In this document: piece after piece, positions 1 through 8,853 of the stretch
Layout of the letters: the number at the start of each line of letters is the position of its first letter
Numbering within the stretch: position 1 is the stretch's first letter
Source: Streptomyces malachitofuscus
GTDB taxonomy: Bacteria; Actinomycetota; Actinomycetes; Streptomycetales; Streptomycetaceae
DNA: 64,000 bases
NCBI RefSeq assembly: GCF_014650055.1
Contig: NZ_BMUF01000010.1
Span: 248,001-312,000 of the forward strand
Direction of reading: 5' to 3'
Position numbers and translations under genes: made by a program
Notes under the pieces: generated by a model
What the model saw: only the letters and a program-made list of their open reading frames with translations
The model's database searches: none
What the model was told of the DNA's origin: nothing

Positions 1-1
1 G

Positions 2-1261
2 CTGGTTCCCGCGTTCGGCGCGCTGCCCTTCCTGCTCGGCGACGTGCCCCAGCTGGACCGGCCGGTCGACGCCTACTTCGAGGCGATGTCGGGGTTCACC
101 GCCACCGGCGCGACCGTCCTGACCGATGTGGAGGCGCTCGGGCGGGGCATGCTGTTCTGGCGGCAGCTCACCCACTGGCTGGGCGGCGCGGGCATCATCG
201 TGCTCGCCCTCGCGGTGCTGCCGCGGCTGCGCATCGGAGGCCGTGAGCTGCTGCGCTCGGAGCTGCCGGGACCGGTCGAGATGGAGTCGCTCGGCGCGAC
301 CGTCCGCGGGACCGCCCGACGCCTGTGGAAGGTCTACCTGGCGGTGACCGCAGCGGGCGTCCTGGTCCTGGCCGTGCTGGGGTGGGCCGGACTGGACCGG
401 CGGATGGGTCTGTTCAACGCGTTCTCCTACGCGACGTCCGCCGTCGCCCTCGGCGGGTTCGCCCCGGAGGCCGACTCGGCCCGGGGACTCGCACCCGTGA
501 CGCAGTGGGTGCTGTGCGCCCTGATGGCGGTGGCCGGGGTGAATCTGCTGCGGTTGTACCGTCTCGCCGTGCTGCGTCAGATCCGGGCCGTGGCCCGCGA
601 CGAGGAACTGCGCCTGTATCTGGCCCTGCTCGCCGTGAGCGCGTCCGTCCTGGCGCTCGAACTGCTCGCCGACGGCATGATGGGCGGGCCCGGCGACGTC
701 CGGCACGCGGCCTTCCAGGCGGTCTCGGTGATGACCACCACCGGCCTGGCGACGCTGGACTGGTCGGCGTGGGGCATGCTCGCGACGCTCACGCTGCTGG
801 CGCTGATGTTCGTCGGGGCCTGCGCGGGATCGGCGAGCGGCTCGGTCAAGGTGGTGCGCCACCTCGTCCTCTACCGCTTCGCCCGCCACGAGCTGGAGCA
901 GGCCGTGCACCCCGACGCCGTCCTGACGGTGCGGGTGAGCGGCCGGGCGGTCGACGGCGCCATGCTCCGCTCGGCGCTGCTGTTCGCTCTCCTCTACCTG
1001 CTCGCCCTCGCCCTCGGGACGTTCGGCCTCGCCCTCGACGCGGAGGCCCGTACCGCCGGCACCGGTGTGCTCACGGCGCTCGGCGCCGCGGCGGCCTGCC
1101 TCGGCAACGTCGGCCCGGCGTTCGGCGAGCTCGGCCCGTACGGGTCGTACGCACCGCTCGGAGGGCCGTCGAAGGTGATCCTCTCCGCTCTCATGTTCCT
1201 CGGCCGGATCGAGATCGTTCCCCTGGCCGTTCTGCTCCACCGCGGCTACTGGCGGGCGTAG
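2..1261 (+). CDS. TrkH family potassium uptake channel (5' partial)
   Basis: Membrane subunit of a Trk/Ktr potassium uptake system. The reading frame is already open at base 2, so the start lies upstream and only the C-terminal ~420 residues are present. The visible part keeps TrkH pore-loop sequences: GFTATGATVLTDVE near the start, WRQLTHWLGGAGIIVLAL after it, and a later MTTTGLATLDW loop, with many hydrophobic membrane segments between. The family brings in K+ together with a cytosolic NAD-binding TrkA partner, which is not in this window. The 3' end overlaps the convergent kdpD gene by 71 bp, so both C-termini are encoded on opposite strands of the same DNA. Family assignment is secure; the ion and partner are inferred. 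Confidence 0.9.
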   Translation: MVPAFGALPFLLGDVPQLDRPVDAYFEAMSGFTATGATVLTDVEALGRGMLFWRQLTHWLGGAGIIVLALAVLPRLRIGGRELLRSELPGPVEMESLGATVRGTARRLWKVYLAVTAAGVLVLAVLGWAGLDRRMGLFNAFSYATSAVALGGFAPEADSARGLAPVTQWVLCALMAVAGVNLLRLYRLAVLRQIRAVARDEELRLYLALLAVSASVLALELLADGMMGGPGDVRHAAFQAVSVMTTTGLATLDWSAWGMLATLTLLALMFVGACAGSASGSVKVVRHLVLYRFARHELEQAVHPDAVLTVRVSGRAVDGAMLRSALLFALLYLLALALGTFGLALDAEARTAGTGVLTALGAAAACLGNVGPAFGELGPYGSYAPLGGPSKVILSALMFLGRIEIVPLAVLLHRGYWRA

Positions 1262-3788
1262 CCGGACCGGACGGGTCGCCTCCGGCGGCGGGGAGGCTGA
1301 GGACCATGGTGAGGCCGCCGCCGGGGGTGTCCTCGGCCTGCAGGGTGCTGCCCATGGCCTCGGCGAAACCGCGGGCGACCGCCAGGCCGAGGCCCACCCC
1401 GTCGCCCCGCGGGGCGTCGCCGTGACGCTGGAACGGGGAGAAGATGCGCTCCTTGACCTCGTCGGGAACGCCGGGCCCCCGGTCCACCACGCGCAGTTCC
1501 ACCCGGTCGGCGAGCGTGCTGGCCGCGACCAGGACCGGCTCCTCCTCGGGGCTGTACTTCACGGCGTTCTCCACGACGTTGGCGACCACCCGCTCCAGCA
1601 GCCCCTTGTCCGTCGCCACCATGGGCAGGCTCTCGGGGATGTCCAGGACGACGGCGGATCCCGGTTCCGGGACCCCGCCCAGTGCGAGCGGAACGACCTC
1701 GTCCAGGTCCACCTCCCGGATCAGCGGCGTGACGGTCCGGGTCTGCAGGCGGGACATGTCGAGCAGGTTGCCGACCAGGTGGTCGAGGCGGTCGGCGCCT
1801 TCCTCGATCGCCTCCAGGAGCTCGGCCCGGTCCTCCGGAGACCACTCCACGTCGTCCGAGCGCAGCGACGACACGGACGCCTTGATCCCGGCGAGCGGGG
1901 TGCGCAGATCGTGGCTGACCGCGGCGAGCAGGGCGGTGCGGATGCGGTTGCCCTCGGCGAGTTCCCTGGCCCGGTCGGCCTGCGACTTCAGCCGCCTGCG
2001 GTCCAGGACGACGGCGGCCTGCGCCGCGAACGCGGCCAGGACACGGCGGTCGGAGGCGGGCAGGACCCGGCCGGAGAGCGCGAGCACCATGTCGTCGCCC
2101 ACCGGCACGACCACGTCGGCGTCCTCGGGCCGTGCCACGGCGGACACCGCGCCGACGCCGCCGGCGCAGGTCCAGGGCGCCTTGTCGTGCTCCCGCTCCA
2201 GCAGGGCCGCGGAGTCCACGGCGAAGGTCCCGCGGACGCGTTCCAGCAGCGCCTCCAGACTGGTCTCGCCCCGCAGGACGTTCCCGGCGAGGAAGGACAG
2301 GGTCTCCGCCTCGGCGCGCAGCCGGGCCGCCTGGTCGGTACGGCGTGCCGCGAGGCCCACCACGGAGGCCACGGAGGCGGCGACCCCCACGAACACCATG
2401 AGGGCGACGATGTTCTGGGGTGCGGCGATGGTGAAGGTCCGCACCGGCGGCGCGAAGTACCAGTTGATCAGCAGCGTCCCCAGGACGGCGGAGGCGAGGG
2501 ACGGGAGCATGCCGCCCAGCAGCGCCGCCGCCACGGTGAGGGCGAGGAACAGCAGCATGTCGTTGGCCAGGCCCACCTCGGGCAGGGCGGTGTGCAGCAG
2601 CACGGTCAGCAGGACGGGCCCGAGCACACCGGCCAGCCAGCCGGCGGCCACGCGGGACCGGCCCAGCCCCGCGCCCCGGGCGGCCGGCAGGCCGCGGCCC
2701 TTGCCCACCTCGTCGTGCGTGATGAGGTGGACGTCCAGGTCGGGCCCACAGTCGCGGGCCACGGTGGCGCCCACGCCGGGGCCGAGCACGTACTGCCAGC
2801 CCTTGCGCCGGGAGGCGCCGAGCACTATCTGGGTGGCGTTCACCCCACGGGCGAACTCCAGCAGCGCGGTCGGGATGTCGTCGCCGACCACGTGGTGGAA
2901 GCTGCCGCCCAGGTCCTCCACGAGCGTGCGCTGGACGGCCAGTTCCCCGGGCGAGGCGGAGGTCAGTCCGTCGCTGCTGGCGACGTAGAGCGCGAGGACC
3001 TCGCCTCCGGCGCCCTTCTCGGCGAGGCGCACCGCCCGCCGTATCAGCGTCCGGCCCTCGGGTCCTCCGGTCAGGCCGACCACGATCCGCTCGCGCGAGC
3101 CCCAGATCGCGCGGACCCCGTGTTCGCTGCGGTACCGCTGGAGGTACTCGTCGACCCGGTCCGCCACCCAGAGCAGGGCCAGCTCGCGCAGGGCGGTGAG
3201 ATTGCCGGGGCGGAAGTAGTTGGACAGGGCCGCGTCGACCTTGTCGGGCCGGTGGACGTTGCCGTGGGCGATCCGGCGGCGCAGCGCCTCGGGGGTCATG
3301 TCGACCAGCTCGACCTGCTCGGCCCGGCGCACCACCTCGTCCGGCACGGTCTCCTGCTGACGCACGCCCGTGATGGACTCGACGACGTCGCCGAGCGACT
3401 CCAGGTGCTGGATGTCGACGGTGGAGATCACGTCGATCCCGGCCGCGAGCAGCTCCTCCACGTCCTGCCAGCGCTTGGTGTGGCGGGAGCCCGGGACGTT
3501 GGTGTGGGCGAGCTCGTCGACGAGGACGACCTCGGGGCGCCGGGCCAGCACCGCGTCCAGGTCCATCTCCGTGCGGGAGGTCCCCCGGTGCTCCAGCCGT
3601 GCGCGCGGCACCTCCTCCAGGCCCTCCAGCAGCGCCCGGGTGCGGGGCCGGTCGTGGTGCTCCACGAAGCCGATCACGCAGTCGGTGCCGCGTTCCACCC
3701 GCCGGTGCGCCTCGGACAGCATGGCGTAGGTCTTGCCGACGCCCGGTGCCGCGCCGAGGTGGATCCGGAGTGTGCCGCGTGTTGCCAT
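1191..3788 (-). CDS. kdpD: KdpD osmosensitive K+ sensor histidine kinase
   Basis: Full-length 865-residue KdpD-type kinase. Order of domains: KdpD N-terminal ATP-binding domain with Walker A GAAPGVGKT at residues 12-20 and the family stretch DELAHTNVPGSRHTKRW; a universal-stress-like domain (about 230-350); four closely spaced membrane helices (about 385-480); a GAF-like region; HisKA with SHDLRTPLAG, phospho-acceptor His about 626; and a HATPase domain with NVVENAVKYSP and GVGLGLAVARG. KdpD senses K+/turgor and phosphorylates KdpE to control kdpFABC. No kdpFABC lies upstream, where the kdp operon normally sits; an Imm49-like gene diverges there instead. No KdpE is seen inside the window. The convergent neighbour is a TrkH channel. 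ATG start at 3788. Whether it controls Trk is inference. Confidence 0.95.
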   Translation of the reverse strand: MATRGTLRIHLGAAPGVGKTYAMLSEAHRRVERGTDCVIGFVEHHDRPRTRALLEGLEEVPRARLEHRGTSRTEMDLDAVLARRPEVVLVDELAHTNVPGSRHTKRWQDVEELLAAGIDVISTVDIQHLESLGDVVESITGVRQQETVPDEVVRRAEQVELVDMTPEALRRRIAHGNVHRPDKVDAALSNYFRPGNLTALRELALLWVADRVDEYLQRYRSEHGVRAIWGSRERIVVGLTGGPEGRTLIRRAVRLAEKGAGGEVLALYVASSDGLTSASPGELAVQRTLVEDLGGSFHHVVGDDIPTALLEFARGVNATQIVLGASRRKGWQYVLGPGVGATVARDCGPDLDVHLITHDEVGKGRGLPAARGAGLGRSRVAAGWLAGVLGPVLLTVLLHTALPEVGLANDMLLFLALTVAAALLGGMLPSLASAVLGTLLINWYFAPPVRTFTIAAPQNIVALMVFVGVAASVASVVGLAARRTDQAARLRAEAETLSFLAGNVLRGETSLEALLERVRGTFAVDSAALLEREHDKAPWTCAGGVGAVSAVARPEDADVVVPVGDDMVLALSGRVLPASDRRVLAAFAAQAAVVLDRRRLKSQADRARELAEGNRIRTALLAAVSHDLRTPLAGIKASVSSLRSDDVEWSPEDRAELLEAIEEGADRLDHLVGNLLDMSRLQTRTVTPLIREVDLDEVVPLALGGVPEPGSAVVLDIPESLPMVATDKGLLERVVANVVENAVKYSPEEEPVLVAASTLADRVELRVVDRGPGVPDEVKERIFSPFQRHGDAPRGDGVGLGLAVARGFAEAMGSTLQAEDTPGGGLTMVLSLPAAGGDPSGPATPASSRGGAERPGERSRSGRGT

Positions 3789-3907
3789 GGTCTCGATTCT
3801 GCTCCCGTCGTGGAGCGGATCCCTCCGGACCTACGGCGGATGATGCGGGATTCAACCAGGTCAGGGCGGATCGTCGGGCCCCGTGCCGCTTCCGTAGGGT
3901 CGGCGGA

Positions 3908-5404
3908 ATGAATGCGGATCACCCGACCCCCGACGAACTGCTGCGCGACGCGCATGCCCGGCTGCTCCCCGCGGACGCGATCACCCCTGAGATCGCCGGC
4001 TCCATGCGCTACGCGCGCAAGGTGGCCGAGGGACTCGTCTTCGCCTATGCCCTGGACCGGCCGAGCGACGTACGGATACTCACCGACCCGGACGTGGAGG
4101 GCGTCGGGCCGGAGGAGCTGGGACGGGCCGCGTACGCCAATCTGATGCGCGTACCCGTCACGCACGAGGAGATCCCCCACGACTCGACGGTCCTGCACTC
4201 CTTCTACGGCGACTCGCACTTCGTCGGCAGCCAGGCCCTGTTCCTGTCCGCCGCGGTCCATCGGGTCACCGGCGAGTCGCTGCCGCACGCCGGTGCCCTC
4301 GTCGTCGTGCCGAGCCGGCACAACCTGGTGTACCACCCGATCGCCGACGGCACGGTCGTCGACGCCGTCAACAGTCTCGCCGCCTACGCGCTGGGTGCGT
4401 TCGAGGACGGGCCGGGGGCTCTGTCCCCGCGGCTCTACTGGTGGCACCACCGCCGTGGCCTCACGTCGCTGACCGTCATCGACGAGCAGTCGCGCGCCTT
4501 CTCCGTCCAGCCGCCGCCGGCCCTGCTCGACCTGATGAGGGGCCTGGTCCGCCTCGACCGGTCCGGCAGGCTCGCCACGCGTGCCACCGCCGCCGCGCCC
4601 GCTCCCGACCTCGCCGAACTCACCCGGGCCGCCCACCGGTCGGTGGCGGCACTCGCCGAGGAACCGGCCGCCGGGCCGGGCGAGGCCTTCGCCTCCGCCG
4701 TGGCCCTCGCCCATGCCCGGTGCGCCACCGACCCTCAGGCCTCGTACGTGGACACGTGGGACGCCTGGTGCACCGCCCTGCAGCTCGGCTGCGCGCTGTT
4801 CACCGGCGCGCAGCCGCAGGACTGCCACCTGGGCGAGGACCTCGTCGTGCGGTTGCCGGCCCTACCCGCCGCGCCGCCCGCGGACGCCCGCGCCTGGCTC
4901 GACGCCCTCTACCTGGCGATCGTCTGCCGGGACGGGGAGCGGGTCCGGCGGCTGTGCCAGGTGCCGCAGGAGGTGCTGCGGCAGGACGAGTCCGTCGACG
5001 GCTACGTACTGCACTGGGCCGACACCCTGCGGGCCTACTTCTCCGAAGGCGTCCCCGTGGACGAGGTGGTGAAGAACCTGCTGGCCACGATGGAGACGTC
5101 CGGGCCGGAGGAAGTGACCCACGCGCCGTTGGAGTTCGTCAACGCCGTCGACTACCAGCCAGCCGCGCTCTTCCACCGTTTCCTCGCCCGGGACGCCGAA
5201 GCCTTCGCCGGGGCCCTCGCCGAGGCCGTGACCGAACACGGCGCCTACTGGGGCGGGTCGGCTGCGCCGCGCGCCCAGGTCGCCCTGGGCGTCCTGGCCG
5301 TGGCGAGCCTCGCCCACGACCACGGGTTCACCGTCGACGCCGCCCCGCCGCTGCCCCTGTACCTGCTCAACCGCGAGCGGATCGAGGCGATCCCGAGCCC
5401 CTGA
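3908..5404 (+). CDS. Imm49-like immunity family protein, two-part
   Basis: A 498-residue soluble protein. The C-terminal half resembles the immunity protein 49 family: a segment of the form DALYLAIVCRDGERVRRLC (about residue 335), followed by a conserved leucine-rich region and HRFLARDAEAF. The N-terminal half (about 1-230) is a separate globular region that I do not recognise, containing HSFYGDSHFVGSQALFLSAAVHRVTGE. Imm49 proteins are thought from comparative genomics to neutralise polymorphic toxins, but no toxin gene is adjacent, so this is an orphan or has another role. The ATG at 3908 is preceded by TAGGGT (3895-3900) with 7 nt between, which suggests a leaderless transcript. It diverges from kdpD. 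Its last 38 bp overlap the convergent TetR gene. Confidence 0.75.
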   Translation: MNADHPTPDELLRDAHARLLPADAITPEIAGSMRYARKVAEGLVFAYALDRPSDVRILTDPDVEGVGPEELGRAAYANLMRVPVTHEEIPHDSTVLHSFYGDSHFVGSQALFLSAAVHRVTGESLPHAGALVVVPSRHNLVYHPIADGTVVDAVNSLAAYALGAFEDGPGALSPRLYWWHHRRGLTSLTVIDEQSRAFSVQPPPALLDLMRGLVRLDRSGRLATRATAAAPAPDLAELTRAAHRSVAALAEEPAAGPGEAFASAVALAHARCATDPQASYVDTWDAWCTALQLGCALFTGAQPQDCHLGEDLVVRLPALPAAPPADARAWLDALYLAIVCRDGERVRRLCQVPQEVLRQDESVDGYVLHWADTLRAYFSEGVPVDEVVKNLLATMETSGPEEVTHAPLEFVNAVDYQPAALFHRFLARDAEAFAGALAEAVTEHGAYWGGSAAPRAQVALGVLAVASLAHDHGFTVDAAPPLPLYLLNRERIEAIPSP

Positions 5405-6152
5405 CGCCGGGCGGTGCCACGGGGATCCGGCGGTGGATCTCCGTGAGCAGGTGGTGCATCGACACGCGGAAGATCTCGGCCTGGTGATCGCCGCCGATGA
5501 AGGAGGTGTGCCCGAACACCTCGAGGACGACCAGGCCGTGCATATGTCCCCACGCGCTCAGGAGCAGCATGGTCGCGGCGGGCGGCAGCGCTCCGGAGCC
5601 GTCGTCGGCCGGCAGGGCCTCCAGGCGGGTCCGGAGCGAGGGCGAGAGGGCGTGGGTGTCGGCCGCGGCGAGCTGCTCCGCGGTGAAGCCGCCGAACAGT
5701 TCGCGCTGGAAGAGCGCGCTCATGCGACGCATCGCCCGGGTGGTGGGGCCCCCGGCGGGTGCCTCGTAGTCCCGCAGCGGGGTGCCGTAGAGGAGCCGGA
5801 AGCGTTCCGGGTGGTCGACGGCCCAGCGGCGGTAGCCCTCGGCCGCCGTCACGAGGCGGGGCACGGCCGTCTCCTCGGCGGCGGTGTCGACCGCGGTCTG
5901 CACGGCGTCGGCCAGGTCGTCGTACGCCTTGGTGATGAGGACCGTGACGAGGGCGTCCCGGTTCGGGAAGTAGTGGTAGAGGGCCTGGACGGTCATGCCG
6001 AGGCTGCGGGCGACGGCGCGCAGGCTGAGGGCCGCGGGTCCGTGCTCGTCGAGGTGGCGCTCGGCGGCGTCCACGATCTCCCGGGTGGCGACGGCCCGGC
6101 GCCGCTGACGCAGGGAGGGCGGAGCGGCGGTCGTGTGTGCGTCTGCGGGCAT
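5367..6152 (-). CDS. TetR/AcrR family repressor of the divergent MMPL exporter
   Basis: 261-residue TetR regulator. The N-terminal helix-turn-helix is clear, with SLRAVARSLGMTVQALYHYF at about residues 40-60 in the typical TetR form ending in YHYFPNRDAL. A C-terminal ligand/dimerisation domain follows, with a helix pattern like the TetR_C groups that recognise drugs. It diverges from an MMPL transporter 203 bp away, and the spacer carries a perfect 15-bp palindrome, so it probably represses the exporter and itself until a lipid-like or toxic ligand binds. The chosen ATG has TAGGGT (6160-6165 on the reverse strand) ending 7 nt upstream, as for a leaderless mRNA. An upstream in-frame extension exists but lacks TetR sequence. 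Confidence 0.88.
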   Translation of the reverse strand: MPADAHTTAAPPSLRQRRRAVATREIVDAAERHLDEHGPAALSLRAVARSLGMTVQALYHYFPNRDALVTVLITKAYDDLADAVQTAVDTAAEETAVPRLVTAAEGYRRWAVDHPERFRLLYGTPLRDYEAPAGGPTTRAMRRMSALFQRELFGGFTAEQLAAADTHALSPSLRTRLEALPADDGSGALPPAATMLLLSAWGHMHGLVVLEVFGHTSFIGGDHQAEIFRVSMHHLLTEIHRRIPVAPPGVRGSGSPRSARG

Positions 6153-6216
6153 GCGGCCGACCCTATGACGGATTTGACGACAGGGTGTCAGGAACGTGTA
6201 CGGCCCGGCAAAAAAA

Positions 6217-6231
6217 TCTGACACTGTCAGA
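6217..6231. promoter_or_regulatory. TetR-type operator palindrome
   Basis: TCTGACACTGTCAGA is a perfect 7-1-7 inverted repeat, flanked by A-runs on both sides, in the spacer between the divergent TetR and MMPL genes. A second weaker motif, GACA-3-TGTC, lies at 6179-6189, next to the TAGGGT element of the TetR gene. Position and symmetry fit a TetR dimer site controlling both genes. Confidence 0.75.
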
Positions 6232-6354
6232 AAAATCTCCTGCTGCTCAAAAATCCGCCGCCTGACTACCGTCGTCCCGGCGGCGAAGGGCCTCTGTGCG
6301 CCCGGCGGACACACGTCGCTCCCCACCCCCTGTGCACGCAGAAGGAGATGTGAC

Positions 6355-8586
6355 GTGTTCGAAAGTTTGGCCGAATTGGCAATCCGCCGATCCCGGCTGG
6401 TGCTCGTCCTGACCGTCGTGGCGGTGGCTCTCATGGGCGTCGTCGGAGCGGGCGCGTTCAGCAAGCTGCTCGGCGGCGGCTTCGACGATCCCGCCGCCCC
6501 GTCCACGCGGGCCGCACAGGCCATCGACGAGAAGTTCGGCGGGGAGACCAACCTCGTGCTGCTGGTCCGTGCCCCCGACGGCCGCGTCGACGCTCCCGCC
6601 GCCAGGAAGAGCGGGGAGGCGCTGGTCGCCGGGCTGAGGAAGGAGAAGCGACTCACCAACGTCGTCTCCTACTGGGAGACGGGCAGCCCCGGGCTGCTGT
6701 CCCGGGACGGCGGCGAGGCCATGGTGCTGGCCCATGTGACGGGTGACGAGACGCAGCAGCGGAAGAACGCCACGGAACTGATCGACACCTACACCGGCAC
6801 CCGCGAGGGCGGACTCACCGTCCGGGCCGGGGGCGGCGCGGCCGTGGGCAGCGACCTGTCGACGCAGGTGGTCGACGATCTGGTCCTGGCCGAGACCATC
6901 GCCATACCGCTGACCCTGCTCCTGCTGCTGTTCGCGTTCGGCAGCGTGGTCGCGGCCCTGCTGCCGCTGGCCGTCGCCGTCATCGCCGTGCTCGGCTCGT
7001 TCGCCCAGCTCTCCCTCCTCGCCGAAGTCACCGATGTCGCCGACACCGCGACCAACCTCACCACCGCCCTGGGCCTCGGACTGGGCATCGACTACGCGCT
7101 GCTGATGGTCAGCCGCTTCCGCGAGCAGCTCGCGACGGGCGCGAGCGTGGACGACGCCGTGCGGCGCACGGTGAACACCGCGGGCCGCACCGTCGCGTTC
7201 TCCGCCGCAACCGTGGCGGCGGCACTCGGGGCGCTGCTGGTGTTCCCGCAGTACTTCCTCCGCTCGTTCGGCTTCGCCGGGGTCGGTGTCGTGGCCATCG
7301 CGGCCGTCGGCACGCTGTTCGTGATGCCGGCCCTGCTCGTCGTGCTGGGCCACCGCGTCAACAGCGGGCGGCTGCCGTGGGCGAAGCCGGGGCGTGCCGA
7401 CGCACGGGCGCCGATGTGGGGGCGGCTGGCCCGCACCGTGATGCGACGGCCCGCGTCGACCGCGCTGCCCGTGCTCGCCGTTCTGCTGCTGGCGGCGGCC
7501 CCGCTGCTGGGCATCACCTTCGGCACCCCGGACGAGCGCGTGCTGCCCGAGGGCGCCGAAAGCCGCCAGGTCGCCACGGCACTGCGGGAGAACTTCACCG
7601 GCAGCGAGGACTCCGCGCTCCACGTCGTCATCGACGAGGCCGTGGAAACGGGCCCGTTGGAGTCGTACGCGGCCGAACTGTCCGGGCTCGCAGGGGTCCT
7701 GCGGGTCGAGACCAGCACGGGCACCTACGCCGAGGGGAGGCCCGCGGGGGCCGAAGGCGCCCACCCCGCCCTCGGCCGGCCCGACGCCCAGCGGATCACC
7801 GTGGTGAGCGGCCTGACGCCGAGGTCGGACGCGGCCCAGAACCTGGTCGAGGAGGTGCGGGACGTGCCCCCGCCCGCGGGGACGCACCCCCTGGTGGGCG
7901 GAACCGACGCCCAGCTGGTCGACACCAGGGACTCCATCGGCGACCGGCTGCCCCTCGCCGTGGCGCTGGTCGCCCTCACCACCTTCGTGCTGCTCTTCCT
8001 GTTCACCGGCAGTGTCGTGCAGCCGCTGCGGGCGCTGGTCCTCAACGCCGTCAGCCTGGCGGCCACCCTCGGCGTCATGACCTGGATCTTCCAGGACGGC
8101 AACCTCTCCTCCCTGCTCGGCTTCACGGCCCAGCCGATGGAGATGTCGATGACGGTGCTGATGTTCTGCATCGCCTTCGGTCTGTCGATGGACTACGAGG
8201 TGTTCGTGACCAGCCGCATCAAGGAACTCCACGATCTGGGCGAGGACAACCGTTCCGCGGTGGCCGACGGTCTCGGGCACACCGGACGCATCGTCAGCGC
8301 GGCGGCCTTCCTGCTCGCGGTGAGCTTCTTCGCCTTCGGCACAGCGGAGATCAGCTTCATGCAGATGTTCGGCCTGGGCAGCGGGCTCGCCATCCTCATC
8401 GACGCTCTCGCGGTACGCGGTGTGCTCGTCCCCGCCGCGATGCGCCTGCTGGGCCGCTCGGCCTGGTACGCGCCGCCGTTCCTGCGCCGGTTCCACGACC
8501 GGTTCGGGCTCGATGAAGGGGGACCGGCGGTGGTGCCGGTGCCGACGGCGCAACCGCCCTTCGTGAAGGACACGACGGGAGTCTGA
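6355..8586 (+). CDS. MMPL/RND family exporter
   Basis: 743-residue membrane transporter of the MMPL branch of the RND superfamily, which uses the proton gradient to move lipids or hydrophobic compounds out. Two homologous halves are visible. Each has one N-terminal helix, an extracytoplasmic domain and a bundle of helices carrying a conserved GLGIDYALLMVSRFREQ (from about residue 242) or GLSMDYEVFVTSRIKEL (from about 609) segment, where the Asp-Tyr pair lies in the proton path. The length fits the family. The start is the GTG at 6355, preceded by GAAGGAG at 6341-6347; translation upstream of it is not conserved-looking. Probably repressed by the divergent TetR protein. The cargo is unknown. 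Confidence 0.92.
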   Translation: MFESLAELAIRRSRLVLVLTVVAVALMGVVGAGAFSKLLGGGFDDPAAPSTRAAQAIDEKFGGETNLVLLVRAPDGRVDAPAARKSGEALVAGLRKEKRLTNVVSYWETGSPGLLSRDGGEAMVLAHVTGDETQQRKNATELIDTYTGTREGGLTVRAGGGAAVGSDLSTQVVDDLVLAETIAIPLTLLLLLFAFGSVVAALLPLAVAVIAVLGSFAQLSLLAEVTDVADTATNLTTALGLGLGIDYALLMVSRFREQLATGASVDDAVRRTVNTAGRTVAFSAATVAAALGALLVFPQYFLRSFGFAGVGVVAIAAVGTLFVMPALLVVLGHRVNSGRLPWAKPGRADARAPMWGRLARTVMRRPASTALPVLAVLLLAAAPLLGITFGTPDERVLPEGAESRQVATALRENFTGSEDSALHVVIDEAVETGPLESYAAELSGLAGVLRVETSTGTYAEGRPAGAEGAHPALGRPDAQRITVVSGLTPRSDAAQNLVEEVRDVPPPAGTHPLVGGTDAQLVDTRDSIGDRLPLAVALVALTTFVLLFLFTGSVVQPLRALVLNAVSLAATLGVMTWIFQDGNLSSLLGFTAQPMEMSMTVLMFCIAFGLSMDYEVFVTSRIKELHDLGEDNRSAVADGLGHTGRIVSAAAFLLAVSFFAFGTAEISFMQMFGLGSGLAILIDALAVRGVLVPAAMRLLGRSAWYAPPFLRRFHDRFGLDEGGPAVVPVPTAQPPFVKDTTGV

Positions 8587-8598
8587 CGGGCGCGGGCG

Positions 8599-8699
8599 CG
8601 CGCCCGCTGTCCCGGACAGGGCGGGCGCACGGCTCCGACCTGCCCGGACGGCTCGGAGCTGTCCGGGACAGCCGGCCGGTGTTGATCCCGCCGGCCGGC
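8599..8699. terminator. Hairpin cluster downstream of the MMPL gene
   Basis: Two strong inverted repeats follow the MMPL stop. One is a GC-rich stem at 8600-8628 (GCGCCCGCTGTCC against its complement with a 2-nt bulge). The other is a 9-bp perfect stem, GCCGGCCGG at 8671-8679 with its complement at 8691-8699. There is no T-run, as is usual for Streptomyces terminators. Confidence 0.5.
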
Positions 8700-8823
8700 G
8701 TCGGCAGTCTCGGTGACGGCCGGCCGGGCAAGGGGCCGTGGTGACGGGGGAGTTCACGGTCCCGAGCCCGCGTCCGGTGCGCAGGCCGCGGGCGTCGCCC
8801 CGCCGTATCGGGCCGGCGACGCT

Positions 8824-8834
8824 CCCCCCCCCCC
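8824..8834 (+). repeat. 11-bp homopolymeric C tract
   Basis: Eleven consecutive C residues lie 19 bp upstream of the GTG start of the small secreted protein gene. Such tracts slip during replication and are also prone to sequencing error. The tract is not inside the chosen coding sequence, so it could change promoter or leader spacing rather than reading frame. Confidence 0.8.
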
Positions 8835-8853
8835 GACATCGAGAGGGACCTCC

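Noticed and set aside
1422..3911. An 829-codon open frame on the + strand opposite kdpD
   Set aside because: Antisense shadow of a clear KdpD gene; composition is typical of a GC-rich complementary frame.
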